Assembly (NCBI RefSeq): GCF_900696085.1
Contig: NZ_CAADFC020000033.1
Coordinates: 496,001 to 560,000, forward strand
DNA from: Bradyrhizobium ivorense
Lineage (GTDB): Bacteria; Pseudomonadota; Alphaproteobacteria; Rhizobiales; Xanthobacteraceae
Direction: 5' to 3'
DNA: 64,000 nt
In this document: piece after piece, positions 1 through 8,552 of the stretch
Layout of the letters: every line of letters starts with the position of its first letter
Numbering within the stretch: the stretch's first letter is position 1
Made by a program: the position numbers and the translations under genes
The notes under the pieces: generated by a model
The model's database searches: none
What the model was told of the DNA's origin: nothing
The model's input: the letters and a program-made list of their open reading frames with translations, nothing else

Positions 1-485
1 CGCGTGATCACCAGGGTCTCGCGCGCCTCGCTCTCGGTGACGACGCCCTTGCCCATCGAGGCGAACAGGCCTTCGGTGGATTCCCTGATCACGACGAGGT
101 CGATACCCTTCTGATCGGCGCCGACGATCGGGCTCGGCACGCCGGGGATTAGCCGCGCCGGACGCACGCCGGCATAGAGATCGAAATGAAAGCGCAGCTC
201 GACCTGCGGCATGATCTCGGTGTTATCGGGGTAGCGCACCGACGGCAGGCCGCAGGCCCCGAGCAGGATCGCGTCCGCTTCCTCGCACAGCCGTACCGTG
301 GAGTCGGGCATCGACTTGCCGGTCTCCTTGTAGTTGTTGGCGCCGGCCGGCGCCTCGGTAAAGCGGAAGCTGAGGCCGGTCGAGGCCTCGATCTTGCGCA
401 GCACTTCGAGCGCCGGCGCCATCACCTCCGGTCCGATGCCGTCGCCACCGAGCACGGCGATGTGGAATGCGTTGTTGGCGGACAT
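1..485 (-). CDS. isocitrate/isopropylmalate dehydrogenase family protein (3' end cut by window edge)
   Basis: Translation from the ATG at 485 gives about 161 residues before the window ends. The N-terminus carries the GDGIGPEV nucleotide/substrate loop at about residues 14-21, and later GACGLPSVRYPD and RESTEGLF, which are typical of the beta-decarboxylating dehydrogenase family (3-isopropylmalate, isocitrate, tartrate/D-malate dehydrogenases). These enzymes oxidise a 2-hydroxyacid with NAD(P)+ and release CO2. The C-terminal half with the metal-binding aspartates lies outside the window, so the substrate cannot be assigned. The tartrate/D-malate branch is possible given the catabolic neighbours. 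An upstream GGAG-like stretch supports the start. Confidence 0.85.
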   Translation of the reverse strand, partial: MSANNAFHIAVLGGDGIGPEVMAPALEVLRKIEASTGLSFRFTEAPAGANNYKETGKSMPDSTVRLCEEADAILLGACGLPSVRYPDNTEIMPQVELRFHFDLYAGVRPARLIPGVPSPIVGADQKGIDLVVIRESTEGLFASMGKGVVTESEARETLVIT

Positions 486-515
486 GGGAGGCTCCTTCGG
501 AAGACGAACTAGACT

Positions 516-589
516 GTCATTCCGGGGCGATGCGAAGCATCGAACCCGGAATCTCGAGATTCCGGGTTCGCTTCGCGCCCCGGAATGAC
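516..589. repeat. near-perfect palindromic intergenic repeat (REP-like)
   Basis: The outer arms at 516-529 and 576-589 (GTCATTCCGGGGCG and its complement) match perfectly over 14 bp. An inner palindrome at 541-570 closes the structure. It lies between the alcohol dehydrogenase stop and the start of the 485-1 gene, so it may act as a transcription terminator or mRNA-stabilising hairpin. Elements of the same type recur at 32580 and about 44080. Confidence 0.8.
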
Positions 590-597
590 GATGTGAA

Positions 598-1668
598 CTA
601 CGGCGTCAGCACGGCACGGCCGACCAGCTGGCCCTTTTGCAGATTGGTCAGCGCCTCGTTGGCCTTGGCGAGCGGCATCGGCGTCACCGGGATCGCCGGG
701 ATCTTCTTGGTGCGGACGAGGTCGAGCAGTTCCTGCGTCTCGCGCAAATTGCCGACATAGCTGCCCTGAATGGTCACCGCCTTGATCGGGATCAGCGGCA
801 GCGCCCAGGTCGCGCCGCCGCCGAACAGGCCGACGATCACGAGCTTGCCGCCCTTGGTCAGGCAATCGAAGCCGAGCTGCGAGGTCTGGGCGTTGCCGAC
901 CAGGTCGATCGCGGCGCGGATCGGCTGGCCGGCCTTCTTCATCAGCTGTTCCAGCGCATCGGGCGCCTTGCCGTCGACGGTCGCGAGCGCACCGGCAGCT
1001 TCCGCCGCCTCGCGCTTCCTGGCATCGATGTCGACCACGATGGCGCCCTTGCCGCCCATCGCCTTCAACAGCGACAGCGCCATCAGGCCGAGGCCGCCGG
1101 CGCCGAAGATTACGATCGGGGTGTCCAGATCCTTCTCGACCTTCTTCAGCGCGCTGTAGGTGGTGACGCCCGAGCAGGCGTAGGGCGCGGCGGTGACGGG
1201 ATCGAGCCCCTTCAGGTTGAGCAGATATTTCGGATGCGGCACCGTCATGTGATCGGCATAGCCGCCGTCACAATAGACGCCGAGCGCATTCGGCTTGATC
1301 GCGCACATGTTCTCGTCGCCGCCGAGGCAGGTCGGGCACTTGCCGCAGCCGAGCCAGGGATAGGCCAGCGCGACGTCGCCGACCTTGAGGTCGCCCTTGT
1401 CGGCGTCCTTGACGTCCGGCCCGAACGCGACGACCTCGCCGACCGTCTCGTGACCCATCGTGCGCGGCAGCGAGACGCCGCGATCCTTCAGCGACAGCGG
1501 CTTGCGGCCATGGCCGAGATCATAGCCGCCCTCCCAGATATGCAGGTCGGAGTGACAAACGCCGGCCGCCTTGACCTTGATCAGCACCTGGGTGCCCGAC
1601 GGTTGCGGCGTCGGCTGATCGACTTCCTTCAGCGGCGCATTGAAATCGACGACCTGAAAGCTCTTCAT
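598..1668 (-). CDS. zinc-dependent alcohol dehydrogenase
   Basis: A 356-residue medium-chain dehydrogenase. The start is the ATG at 1668 behind GGGAGAACAGCG; a longer frame to 1731 lacks family similarity. Visible features are the catalytic-zinc motifs GVCHSDLH (about residue 37) and GHE (about 73), the structural-zinc cysteine cluster CGKCPTCLGGDENMC (about 109-123) and the Rossmann motif GAGGLGLMAL (about 190). The enzyme should interconvert an alcohol and an aldehyde or ketone with NAD(P). The substrate is unknown. It is on the same strand as the following peptide-type transporter genes and may belong to the same catabolic region. Confidence 0.9.
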   Translation of the reverse strand: MKSFQVVDFNAPLKEVDQPTPQPSGTQVLIKVKAAGVCHSDLHIWEGGYDLGHGRKPLSLKDRGVSLPRTMGHETVGEVVAFGPDVKDADKGDLKVGDVALAYPWLGCGKCPTCLGGDENMCAIKPNALGVYCDGGYADHMTVPHPKYLLNLKGLDPVTAAPYACSGVTTYSALKKVEKDLDTPIVIFGAGGLGLMALSLLKAMGGKGAIVVDIDARKREAAEAAGALATVDGKAPDALEQLMKKAGQPIRAAIDLVGNAQTSQLGFDCLTKGGKLVIVGLFGGGATWALPLIPIKAVTIQGSYVGNLRETQELLDLVRTKKIPAIPVTPMPLAKANEALTNLQKGQLVGRAVLTP

Positions 1669-1754
1669 CGCTGTTCTCCCGGTAGCTTTGTTCTTGCGGC
1701 GGACCTTGCCACGCCCGTCCCTTGAGGACAAACGCAGTATTGGTCACCCCTTAT

Positions 1755-2723
1755 TCAGACCAGCGGATGATGGCAAGCCGCGAACTGGCCGGGCGCGACG
1801 ATGCGCAGTTCCGGAACCTCGCTGGCGCAGCGCGCATCGGCCCGCGGGCAGCGGGTACGGAAGCGGCAGCCCGAGGGCGGCGCGATCGGCGACGGCGGTT
1901 CGCCGACCGGAATGCTCTGGGTCGGGCGGACATCCGGATCGGGCACCGGGATCGCCTCGATCAGCAGCGCGGTATAGGGATGCGCCGGGCGCGCGAACAG
2001 CTGCTCGGACGGCCCGACCTCGCAGAGCCGGCCGAGATACATCACCGCGACGCGGTCGCTGACCGCCTTCACCACCGCGAGATCGTGGGCGATGAACAGC
2101 AGCGTCAGGCCGTAACGCGTCTTCATCTCTTCCAAGAGGTTGAGGATCTGGGCGCGGATCGAGACGTCGAGCGCGGAGACCGGCTCGTCGCAGATGATGA
2201 ACTCCGGATTGAGCACCAGCGCGCGCGCAATGCAGATGCGCTGGCACTGCCCGCCGGAGAACTCGTGCGGCAGTCGCCCGCTCACCAGCGCCGGATCGAG
2301 GCCGACCGCCGCCAGCACGTCGCTGACGCGGCGCCGGCGCTCCTCGGGATCCCTGACGCCCGAGATCACCAGCGGCTCGGCGACGATGTCGCCGATCCGC
2401 CGCCGCGGATTGAGCGAGGCGATCGGGTCCTGGAAGATCAGCTGCACGCGCTGGCGCATCCGGCGCAAGCTGTCGCCGTGCATGACGGTGAGATCGTGGC
2501 CGTCGAACAGCACCTTGCCGGAGACCGCCTGGCGCAATTGCAGCACGGCGCGGCCGAGAGTCGACTTGCCGCAGCCGGATTCACCGACCAGGCCCAGCGT
2601 CTCGCCGCGCGCGATCTCGAGGCTGACGTCGGACACCGCATGAATGACCTTGCCGCCGACCGCATATTCGACGACGAGGTTTTCCACCTTCAGCAGCGGA
2701 TCGGATGCGGCCTGCAGCATCAT
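1755..2723 (-). CDS. peptide/nickel-type ABC importer, ATP-binding protein (DppF/OppF type)
   Basis: A 322-residue ATPase that powers import through the DppB/C-like permeases encoded upstream in the operon. Visible are Walker A GESGCGKST (residues 47-55), an FSGGQ signature (a variant of LSGGQ), Walker B FIICDEPVSALD, and the C-terminal oligopeptide-ATPase tail with GCRFRTRCP. It is the last gene of a five-gene unit. Its ATG overlaps the stop of the preceding ATPase gene as ATGA, which indicates translational coupling. The name gives the family only; substrates of Dpp-type importers range from peptides to sugars and opines. Confidence 0.93.
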   Translation of the reverse strand: MMLQAASDPLLKVENLVVEYAVGGKVIHAVSDVSLEIARGETLGLVGESGCGKSTLGRAVLQLRQAVSGKVLFDGHDLTVMHGDSLRRMRQRVQLIFQDPIASLNPRRRIGDIVAEPLVISGVRDPEERRRRVSDVLAAVGLDPALVSGRLPHEFSGGQCQRICIARALVLNPEFIICDEPVSALDVSIRAQILNLLEEMKTRYGLTLLFIAHDLAVVKAVSDRVAVMYLGRLCEVGPSEQLFARPAHPYTALLIEAIPVPDPDVRPTQSIPVGEPPSPIAPPSGCRFRTRCPRADARCASEVPELRIVAPGQFAACHHPLV

Positions 2724-3706
2724 GGGCGTGCTCCCGCGGCGATCGGGTGGAAGCAGGCGAAGAGATGCTGCGACGTCTCGGCGGGGCTGAGCGACGGTTT
2801 CTCCCTGTTGCAGCGCTCGACGGCATAGCGGCAGCGCGGGGAGAACGAGCAGCCCTTCAGCGGCCGGGTCGGATCCGGCGGACGTCCCGAAATCGCCGGC
2901 AGCGGCGTATGCGGCGCGGCGTCGAGCTTCGGCAAGGCGGCCAGCAGCGCCTCGGTGTAGGGCATCCGCATCTGTTTGAACAGCGAAGGCGTCGGCGCGC
3001 GCTCGACGATACGCCCGGCATACATCACCGCGACCTCGTCGGTGCGGCCGGCGACGACGCCGAGATCGTGGGTGATGATGATCATCGCCATGTGGCGGCG
3101 CTGCTGCTCGCGCGCCAACAGATCGAGGATCTGGGCCTGGATCGTGACGTCGAGCGCCGTGGTCGGCTCGTCCGCGATCAAAAGCTTCGGCTCGCAGGAC
3201 AGCGCCACCGCGATCGCCACCCGCTGGCGCATGCCGCCGGAGAGCTGGTGCGGATATTGCGCCAGCCGCTGCTCGGGCGCGGGAATGCCGACCGCCGCCA
3301 GCAGCTCGATGCTCCGCTGCCTGGCCTGCGCCAGGTCGAGCTCGAGATGCTCCTGAATGGTCTCGATCAGCTGGGTGCCGATGGTCAGCACCGGATTGAG
3401 CGAGGTCATCGGATCCTGGAACACGACCGCGAGCGAGCGGCCGCGCAGCTTGCGCAACTTCTCTGCCGAGAGGTTCGGCAGATCCTGGCCGTCGAACATC
3501 ACCCGTCCCGACAGCTTTGCCTTCTTCGGCAGCAGCTGCAGGATCGCCCGCGATAGCATGGTCTTGCCGCAGCCGGACTCGCCGACGATGCCGAGCGTCT
3601 TGCCGGCGCCGACCACGAGATCGACCTGGTCGACCGCCCGCAGATTGCCGCGCGGCGTCGGCAAATCGACCACCGCATTCTCGACCGAGAGCAGCGCGCC
3701 GTTCAT
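2720..3706 (-). CDS. peptide/nickel-type ABC importer, ATP-binding protein (DppD/OppD type)
   Basis: A 328-residue ATPase starting at the ATG at 3706, which overlaps the permease stop as ATGA; a longer frame to 3859 is out-of-gene extension. Walker A GESGCGKT is at about residues 42-49, followed by the signature LSGGMRQR, Walker B LLIADEPTTALD and the C-terminal GCSFSPRCRYAVERC segment typical of the family. It should pair with the DppF-type protein as an ATPase heterodimer at the inner membrane. Confidence 0.93.
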   Translation of the reverse strand: MNGALLSVENAVVDLPTPRGNLRAVDQVDLVVGAGKTLGIVGESGCGKTMLSRAILQLLPKKAKLSGRVMFDGQDLPNLSAEKLRKLRGRSLAVVFQDPMTSLNPVLTIGTQLIETIQEHLELDLAQARQRSIELLAAVGIPAPEQRLAQYPHQLSGGMRQRVAIAVALSCEPKLLIADEPTTALDVTIQAQILDLLAREQQRRHMAMIIITHDLGVVAGRTDEVAVMYAGRIVERAPTPSLFKQMRMPYTEALLAALPKLDAAPHTPLPAISGRPPDPTRPLKGCSFSPRCRYAVERCNREKPSLSPAETSQHLFACFHPIAAGARP

Positions 3707-4572
3707 AGCGCGCCCTGCTTCGGGTCGGTCAGCGCCCGCGCGGTGTCGCCGATCAGGTTGAACGAGAGCACGGTCAGGAACATCGCGATCGCCGGAATGA
3801 AGGCGAGCCGCGGCGCGACGTCGAGGCTTTCCCGCCCCTCCCCGATCATGCTGCCCCAACTCGAGATCGGCGGCGGCACGCCGAGGCCGAGGAACGACAG
3901 CGCGCCCTCGACCACGATGGTGACGGCGACCGCCAGCAGGAAGAAGGCGAGCAGCGGCAGCAGCACGTTCGGCAACAGCTCGCGCAGCAGGATGCGGCTG
4001 TGGGTGGCGCCGAGCGCCTGCGCCGCGATGACAAATTCGCGCCGCGCCAGCGACAGCGTCGCGGCGCGCGCCACCCGCATGAAGGCGGGGATGCCGAGCA
4101 CGCCGAGGATGCAGGTCAGGTTGAAGATCGACTGGCCGAGATAGGCGGTCACCGCCAGCGCCAGGATCAGCGGCGGGAACGCCAGCAGCACGTCCATGCT
4201 GCCGACCACGAACGACTCGAAGCGGCCGCGGAAATAGCCGGCAAGCATGCCGAGCGCGCCGCCGAAGACGAGCCCGATCACCGGCGCGCAGAGCCCGACA
4301 ATCAGCGAGATCCGCGCGCCGTAGATCAGCCGGGACAGTTCGTCGCGGCCGAGGCCGTCAGTGCCGAGCCAGTGCTCGGCCGAGAATGGCGCGCGCCGCT
4401 CCAGCATGTCCATGTCGGTCGGGCTCGGCAGCGGCAGCACGTCGGCCAGGATCGCGACCGCGAACACCAGGGTCATCCAGCCGATCGCCAGCCAGAACAG
4501 CGTGCCGAGCCAGCGGCCGCGCCGCACCGGCTCCGTGCTGGTCTCGTCGAGGCTGAGTTCAAGCGTGGCCAT
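3703..4572 (-). CDS. ABC importer permease (DppC type)
   Basis: A 289-residue inner-membrane permease with a roughly 25-residue cytoplasmic N-terminus, a first membrane span around residues 28-48, and a cluster of further hydrophobic segments after about residue 85. The EAA-like loop near ALGATHSRILLRELLPN contacts the ATPases. The region GTDGLGRDELSRLIYGARISL is a DppC hallmark. It overlaps the upstream permease gene by 14 bp and the DppD-type gene by 4 bp, so the unit is tightly coupled. Confidence 0.93.
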   Translation of the reverse strand: MATLELSLDETSTEPVRRGRWLGTLFWLAIGWMTLVFAVAILADVLPLPSPTDMDMLERRAPFSAEHWLGTDGLGRDELSRLIYGARISLIVGLCAPVIGLVFGGALGMLAGYFRGRFESFVVGSMDVLLAFPPLILALAVTAYLGQSIFNLTCILGVLGIPAFMRVARAATLSLARREFVIAAQALGATHSRILLRELLPNVLLPLLAFFLLAVAVTIVVEGALSFLGLGVPPPISSWGSMIGEGRESLDVAPRLAFIPAIAMFLTVLSFNLIGDTARALTDPKQGAL

Positions 4573-5509
4573 GGCGGATCCTCGGATCGAGCACGGCGTA
4601 GAGCATGTCGACGATGAAGTTCATGATCACGAAGCCGGCCGCGACCAGCAGCACCACGCCCTGCAGGATGATGAGGTCGCGGGTATAGATCGCGCTGACC
4701 AGGAGACGGCCGATCCCCGGCAGCGCGAAGATCGTCTCCACGATCACCGCGCCGCCGATCAGCCGGCCGATATTGATGCCGGTGATGGTGACCAGCGTCA
4801 GCGACGACGGTTTCAGCGCATGCACGAACAGGATGCGCGACGGCTTTAGGCCCTTCGCCTTGGCGAGTGCGATGTAGTCCTCCTGCAGCGCCGCGATCAT
4901 GTCCGAGCGCAGCACGCGCATGATGCCGGGCCACTCCGCCAGCGCCAGGGTCAGCGCCGGCAGCACCATGAAGCGCAGATTGGCGAGCGGATCCTCGCTG
5001 AACGGCACGTAGCCGGTCGCCGGCAGCCAGCCGAGCCCGACCGCGAACAAATAGATCAAGAGGATCGCGGACAGGAAGCTCGGCACCGAGAGCATGCCGA
5101 ACGCCGAGCCGGTCATGAAGCGGTCGAAGGCGCTGCCGGCCTTCGCCGCGCAGGCGATCGCCAGCGGCACGCCGATCGCAAGCCCGATCAATTCGGCCAG
5201 GACCATCAGTTCGAAGGAAACAGGCACGCGCTCGCCGACCGCCTGCAGCACGGTCTGCCCGGTGCGGAACGAGCGGCCGAAATCGCCCTGCAGGATGTGC
5301 CAGAGCCAGCCGAAATAGCGCTGCCAGATCGGCAGGTCGAGCCCCATGTCATGGCGCAGCGCCGCGACGTTCTCCGGCGTCGCCTGGTCGCCGAGGATCA
5401 CGTAAGCGAGATCGCCCGGCAGCAGCGAGGCGATCACGAAGGTCAGCACGGAGACGGCGATCAGCACCGGCACCAGATACAGGAGCCTCCGCGCAACGAA
5501 GAACAGCAT
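4559..5509 (-). CDS. ABC importer permease (DppB type)
   Basis: A 316-residue permease beginning MLFFVARRLLYLVPVL, the classic DppB N-terminal membrane span. It has about six predicted membrane segments and an EAA loop (KAKGLKPSRILFVHALKPS). It lies 6 bp downstream of the substrate-binding protein gene and overlaps the DppC-type gene. It forms the translocation pore together with that protein. Confidence 0.93.
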   Translation of the reverse strand: MLFFVARRLLYLVPVLIAVSVLTFVIASLLPGDLAYVILGDQATPENVAALRHDMGLDLPIWQRYFGWLWHILQGDFGRSFRTGQTVLQAVGERVPVSFELMVLAELIGLAIGVPLAIACAAKAGSAFDRFMTGSAFGMLSVPSFLSAILLIYLFAVGLGWLPATGYVPFSEDPLANLRFMVLPALTLALAEWPGIMRVLRSDMIAALQEDYIALAKAKGLKPSRILFVHALKPSSLTLVTITGINIGRLIGGAVIVETIFALPGIGRLLVSAIYTRDLIILQGVVLLVAAGFVIMNFIVDMLYAVLDPRIRHGHA

Positions 5510-5515
5510 GCAGCG

Positions 5516-7054
5516 CTATTCCTTCCAGGCAGTCGAGACGTCGAGCACCCCATTGAACATTTTCGGCAGGCCCTTCACCTTCGCGCTCGAGATCGCGTAG
5601 TAGGTGTTCTGGAAGGTCCAGAACCAGATCGCCTGCTTGTTGATCAGGCGGCTGATCGCACAATAATCTTCGGTGCGCTGGCCGACATCGGCGGTGGAGC
5701 GCGCGTGCTCGAGCAGCCGGTCGAGTTCCGGATCGGAATAATTGGCAAGCGCGACCGGGCTGCCGGTGTGGAAGTTGGCGTACATCTGCGGATCGGGATC
5801 GGCGAGATCGACGATGCGCCACGGCGTCATCTGGAACTGGCGCATGAACGCGCGCGGCACGATGGTGGCCTGGTCGACCTGCTCGATCTCCATGTTGATG
5901 CCGGCGCGCTTCCAGAGCTGCTGCAGCACCTGGCCGACGGTGCGGCCGCGCGGCGTCGCCGTGACCAGCATCTTGAACTCGACCGGCTTGCCGTAATCCT
6001 TGACCAGCGCCTTGGCCTTCTCGAGGTCGAACGGCAGCGCGCCGTCGTCCTTGCACTTGACCCAGGAGCCGTCGCCATACGGGTTCGACGCCGGCCGGCT
6101 CAGGCCGCTGCTGACCGCCTGCGACATCTTCGGCCGGTCGAGCGCCATCACCACCGCCTGCCGCACCCGGATGTCGTCGAACGGCGGGTTCTTGGTGTTG
6201 ACGGCATACACCGCCGCGCCCGAGCCCTTGTAGGTGTGCACGGTGAGCTTGGAGTCCTTCTGCGCCTTCAGGATATTGTCGGCGTCGGCCTCGTCGTCCC
6301 AGACGATGTCGGCCTCGCCCGATTGCAGCGAGGCGAAGCGCGACTGCGCGTCCGGCAGTGGCTTCAGGATGATGCGGTCGAGATAGGGCTTGCCCTTGTC
6401 CCAATAGTCCGGGTTCTTCTCCAGCACCATGCGGTCGCCGGCGGTCCAGGATTTCAGGATGTAGGGACCGGTGCCGACCGGATTGCGGTTGTAGTCGTCG
6501 CCCTTGGTCTTCCAGGCGGTCGGCGATTGCATCACGTTGTTGGAACTTTGAATGGACTGCGTCGCCGGAAAATTCACCGCCGGGTCACTAAAATTGTAGA
6601 CGACGGTGAGATCGTCGGTGGTCTGCACGCTGATGATGTTCGAGATGTAGAAGGCGCAGCGGCACTTGTTGGCGGGATCCTTCTGGCGGTCGAAGTTTTC
6701 CTTCACCGCCTGTGCATTGAACGGCGTGCCGTCGTGGAATTTGACGCCCGGCCTGAGCTTGAAGGTCCAGGTCTTGTAGTCGTCGGAATGCGACCACGAT
6801 ACCGCGAGCTTGGGCACCGGCTCGCCCTTGTCGTTGAGGGTGGCGAGCGTGTCGAAGATCGCGGCTGCAGCCGTGTTGGCCGAGGTGTCGTAGACGCCGA
6901 CCTTGAGCGGATCGAACCCCGGAATATCCAGTTCCTGGCCGACGGTCAGCGAGCCGCCCGACTTCTGCGCGCTGGCGGGTGCTGCGACCGCAGCAGCAAA
7001 TCCCGCGACAAGAAATAAACGCGCAAACGCGTGCGCGCGACCGACCGGCTTCAT
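5516..7054 (-). CDS. ABC importer periplasmic substrate-binding protein (peptide/SBP family 5)
   Basis: A 512-residue family 5 solute-binding protein. The start is the ATG at 7054 behind GGGAGCACGG, and the frame running to 7117 is not needed. A Sec signal peptide covers about residues 1-30 (hydrophobic FLVAGFAAAVAA, cleavage near ASAQ). The mature part shows the family pattern GGSLTVGQELDIPGFDP, LRPGVKFHDGTPFNAQ and GTGPYILKSW. It is the first gene of the transporter unit. The ligand cannot be read from the sequence. Confidence 0.93.
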   Translation of the reverse strand: MKPVGRAHAFARLFLVAGFAAAVAAPASAQKSGGSLTVGQELDIPGFDPLKVGVYDTSANTAAAAIFDTLATLNDKGEPVPKLAVSWSHSDDYKTWTFKLRPGVKFHDGTPFNAQAVKENFDRQKDPANKCRCAFYISNIISVQTTDDLTVVYNFSDPAVNFPATQSIQSSNNVMQSPTAWKTKGDDYNRNPVGTGPYILKSWTAGDRMVLEKNPDYWDKGKPYLDRIILKPLPDAQSRFASLQSGEADIVWDDEADADNILKAQKDSKLTVHTYKGSGAAVYAVNTKNPPFDDIRVRQAVVMALDRPKMSQAVSSGLSRPASNPYGDGSWVKCKDDGALPFDLEKAKALVKDYGKPVEFKMLVTATPRGRTVGQVLQQLWKRAGINMEIEQVDQATIVPRAFMRQFQMTPWRIVDLADPDPQMYANFHTGSPVALANYSDPELDRLLEHARSTADVGQRTEDYCAISRLINKQAIWFWTFQNTYYAISSAKVKGLPKMFNGVLDVSTAWKE

Positions 7055-7170
7055 CCGTGCTCCCTCCCGAGATGCGCCACGTCCGGTGTTCCGGATCGTT
7101 GTGATGGAGCATAACATTGTCCGGAATCGCCGCGCGCGGCAAGGCCATAACGCGGATGAAAAGCCGCGGG

Positions 7171-8394
7171 TTAGCCACGCACCGATTTTTGCGGTTGCGC
7201 CGCCAAAGCTGCGATCTCGTCCTCGGAGAGGCCGACCTCCTGCAGATAGGCGCGTGTGTGCTCGCCGAGCGTCGACATGCGTTTGCCTGCGGCGACCGCC
7301 GCACCCGACATGCGGAACGGCAGGTTGAGCACCTTGAAGGCGCCGCCGCCATCCTCGACCTCGGCCAGCGCGCCGCGATGGGCGAGTTGTGGATCGGCCA
7401 ACGCCTCGCTCACGGTGCGATAGGCCGAGGACGGCACACCGAATTCGTTAAGCGCGTCCAGACAGGCGCGCGTGCTCACCGTGCGCGACCACGCCTCCAC
7501 GCCGTCCATCAGGCTGGTCCAGTTCTCCCGGCGATCGGAATATTTGGCAAAGCGCGGATCGGACACCCATTCCGGACGGCCGATCACCTGCATCAGGTTT
7601 TGAAAGGTCTTCTCGCTGGCGATCGCCACCATCACGTAACCGTCGGAAGTCTGGATCGGCCCGAAGGTCGGGCGCTGGCTCGGCCTCACCTCGAATTGCG
7701 ACCACTGCACCTCGTTCAAGGTCAGGCTCAGCATCGATTCCAGCATCGAAACGTCGATGTGCTGGCCCTTGCCGGTGACGCTGCGCTGATAGAGCGCCGC
7801 CGAGACCGCGCCGAAGGCATAGGTGCCGGTCAAGACGTCGGCGTGGTAGATGCCGCAATGATCCGGCCGGGTGCGGCCGCGCTGATAGGCGAGATGCGCC
7901 ATCTCGTAACCGGAGGCGGCATGGATCACCGGCGCATAGGCCGGCAGCTCCGCCGACGGGCCGCTCTGGCCGTAGCCCGAGATCGAGCAGTAGATCACCT
8001 TCGGATTGATGCCGCTGACCGAGGCGTAGTCGAGCTGCAGCCGCCGCATCACGCCGGGACGGAAATTCTCCACCAGCACGTCGGCGGTCGCGATCAGGCG
8101 GCGGATCGCCTCGCCGCCGGCCGGCGACTTCAGGTCGAGCACCAGGCTCTGCTTGCCGACATTGAGCTGGCCGAACGCGGTCGAGCAGTTGTTGCGCAGC
8201 GGCGGCCGGGTCCGCATCGTCTCGCCCTCGGCGGGCTCGATCTTGATCACCTCCGCGCCCATGTCGGCGAGCATGCGGGTGCAATGAGGGCCGGCGATCG
8301 TGGTCGAAAAATCCAGCACGCGAAGGCCGGAGAAGCTCCGTGTCAAATTCCCCTCATCGTTGCCGGCTATTGTCGTTGCCAAGGCACCCTCCAT
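7171..8394 (-). CDS. CaiB/BaiF-type CoA-transferase (family III)
   Basis: A 407-residue protein starting at the ATG at 8394; the longer frame to 8502 runs into the glgA-like promoter region. Class III CoA-transferase features are visible: GLRVLDFSTTIAGPHCTRMLADMGAEVIKIEP near the N-terminus, ENFRPGVM, GYGQSGP, and the ADVLTG segment that carries the catalytic aspartate forming the acyl anhydride. The enzyme moves CoA between carboxylic acids. It lies upstream of the Dpp-type importer on the same strand, separated by about 116 bp, so it may activate an imported acid. Confidence 0.9.
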   Translation of the reverse strand: MEGALATTIAGNDEGNLTRSFSGLRVLDFSTTIAGPHCTRMLADMGAEVIKIEPAEGETMRTRPPLRNNCSTAFGQLNVGKQSLVLDLKSPAGGEAIRRLIATADVLVENFRPGVMRRLQLDYASVSGINPKVIYCSISGYGQSGPSAELPAYAPVIHAASGYEMAHLAYQRGRTRPDHCGIYHADVLTGTYAFGAVSAALYQRSVTGKGQHIDVSMLESMLSLTLNEVQWSQFEVRPSQRPTFGPIQTSDGYVMVAIASEKTFQNLMQVIGRPEWVSDPRFAKYSDRRENWTSLMDGVEAWSRTVSTRACLDALNEFGVPSSAYRTVSEALADPQLAHRGALAEVEDGGGAFKVLNLPFRMSGAAVAAGKRMSTLGEHTRAYLQEVGLSEDEIAALAAQPQKSVRG

Positions 8395-8552
8395 CGCGCG
8401 GTCTTCTTTGATTGCGCGTGACACTAAAGTGAGCCGTGCGGACAGGAAAGCGTCTCGTCCAGACCGGGCCAGCGGGCCGTCTTGCATTTTACTCAACAGC
8501 AAACTGGACCCGATCTTGCATAGCCCTTGATGGGGCTGGAACGAGGGCGCGC

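Noticed and set aside
637..1725. 362-codon open frame on the plus strand
   Set aside because: Antisense to the zinc alcohol dehydrogenase, which has intact zinc and Rossmann motifs.
5297..7018. 573-codon plus-strand frame
   Set aside because: Antisense shadow of the family 5 substrate-binding protein and DppB-type permease genes.
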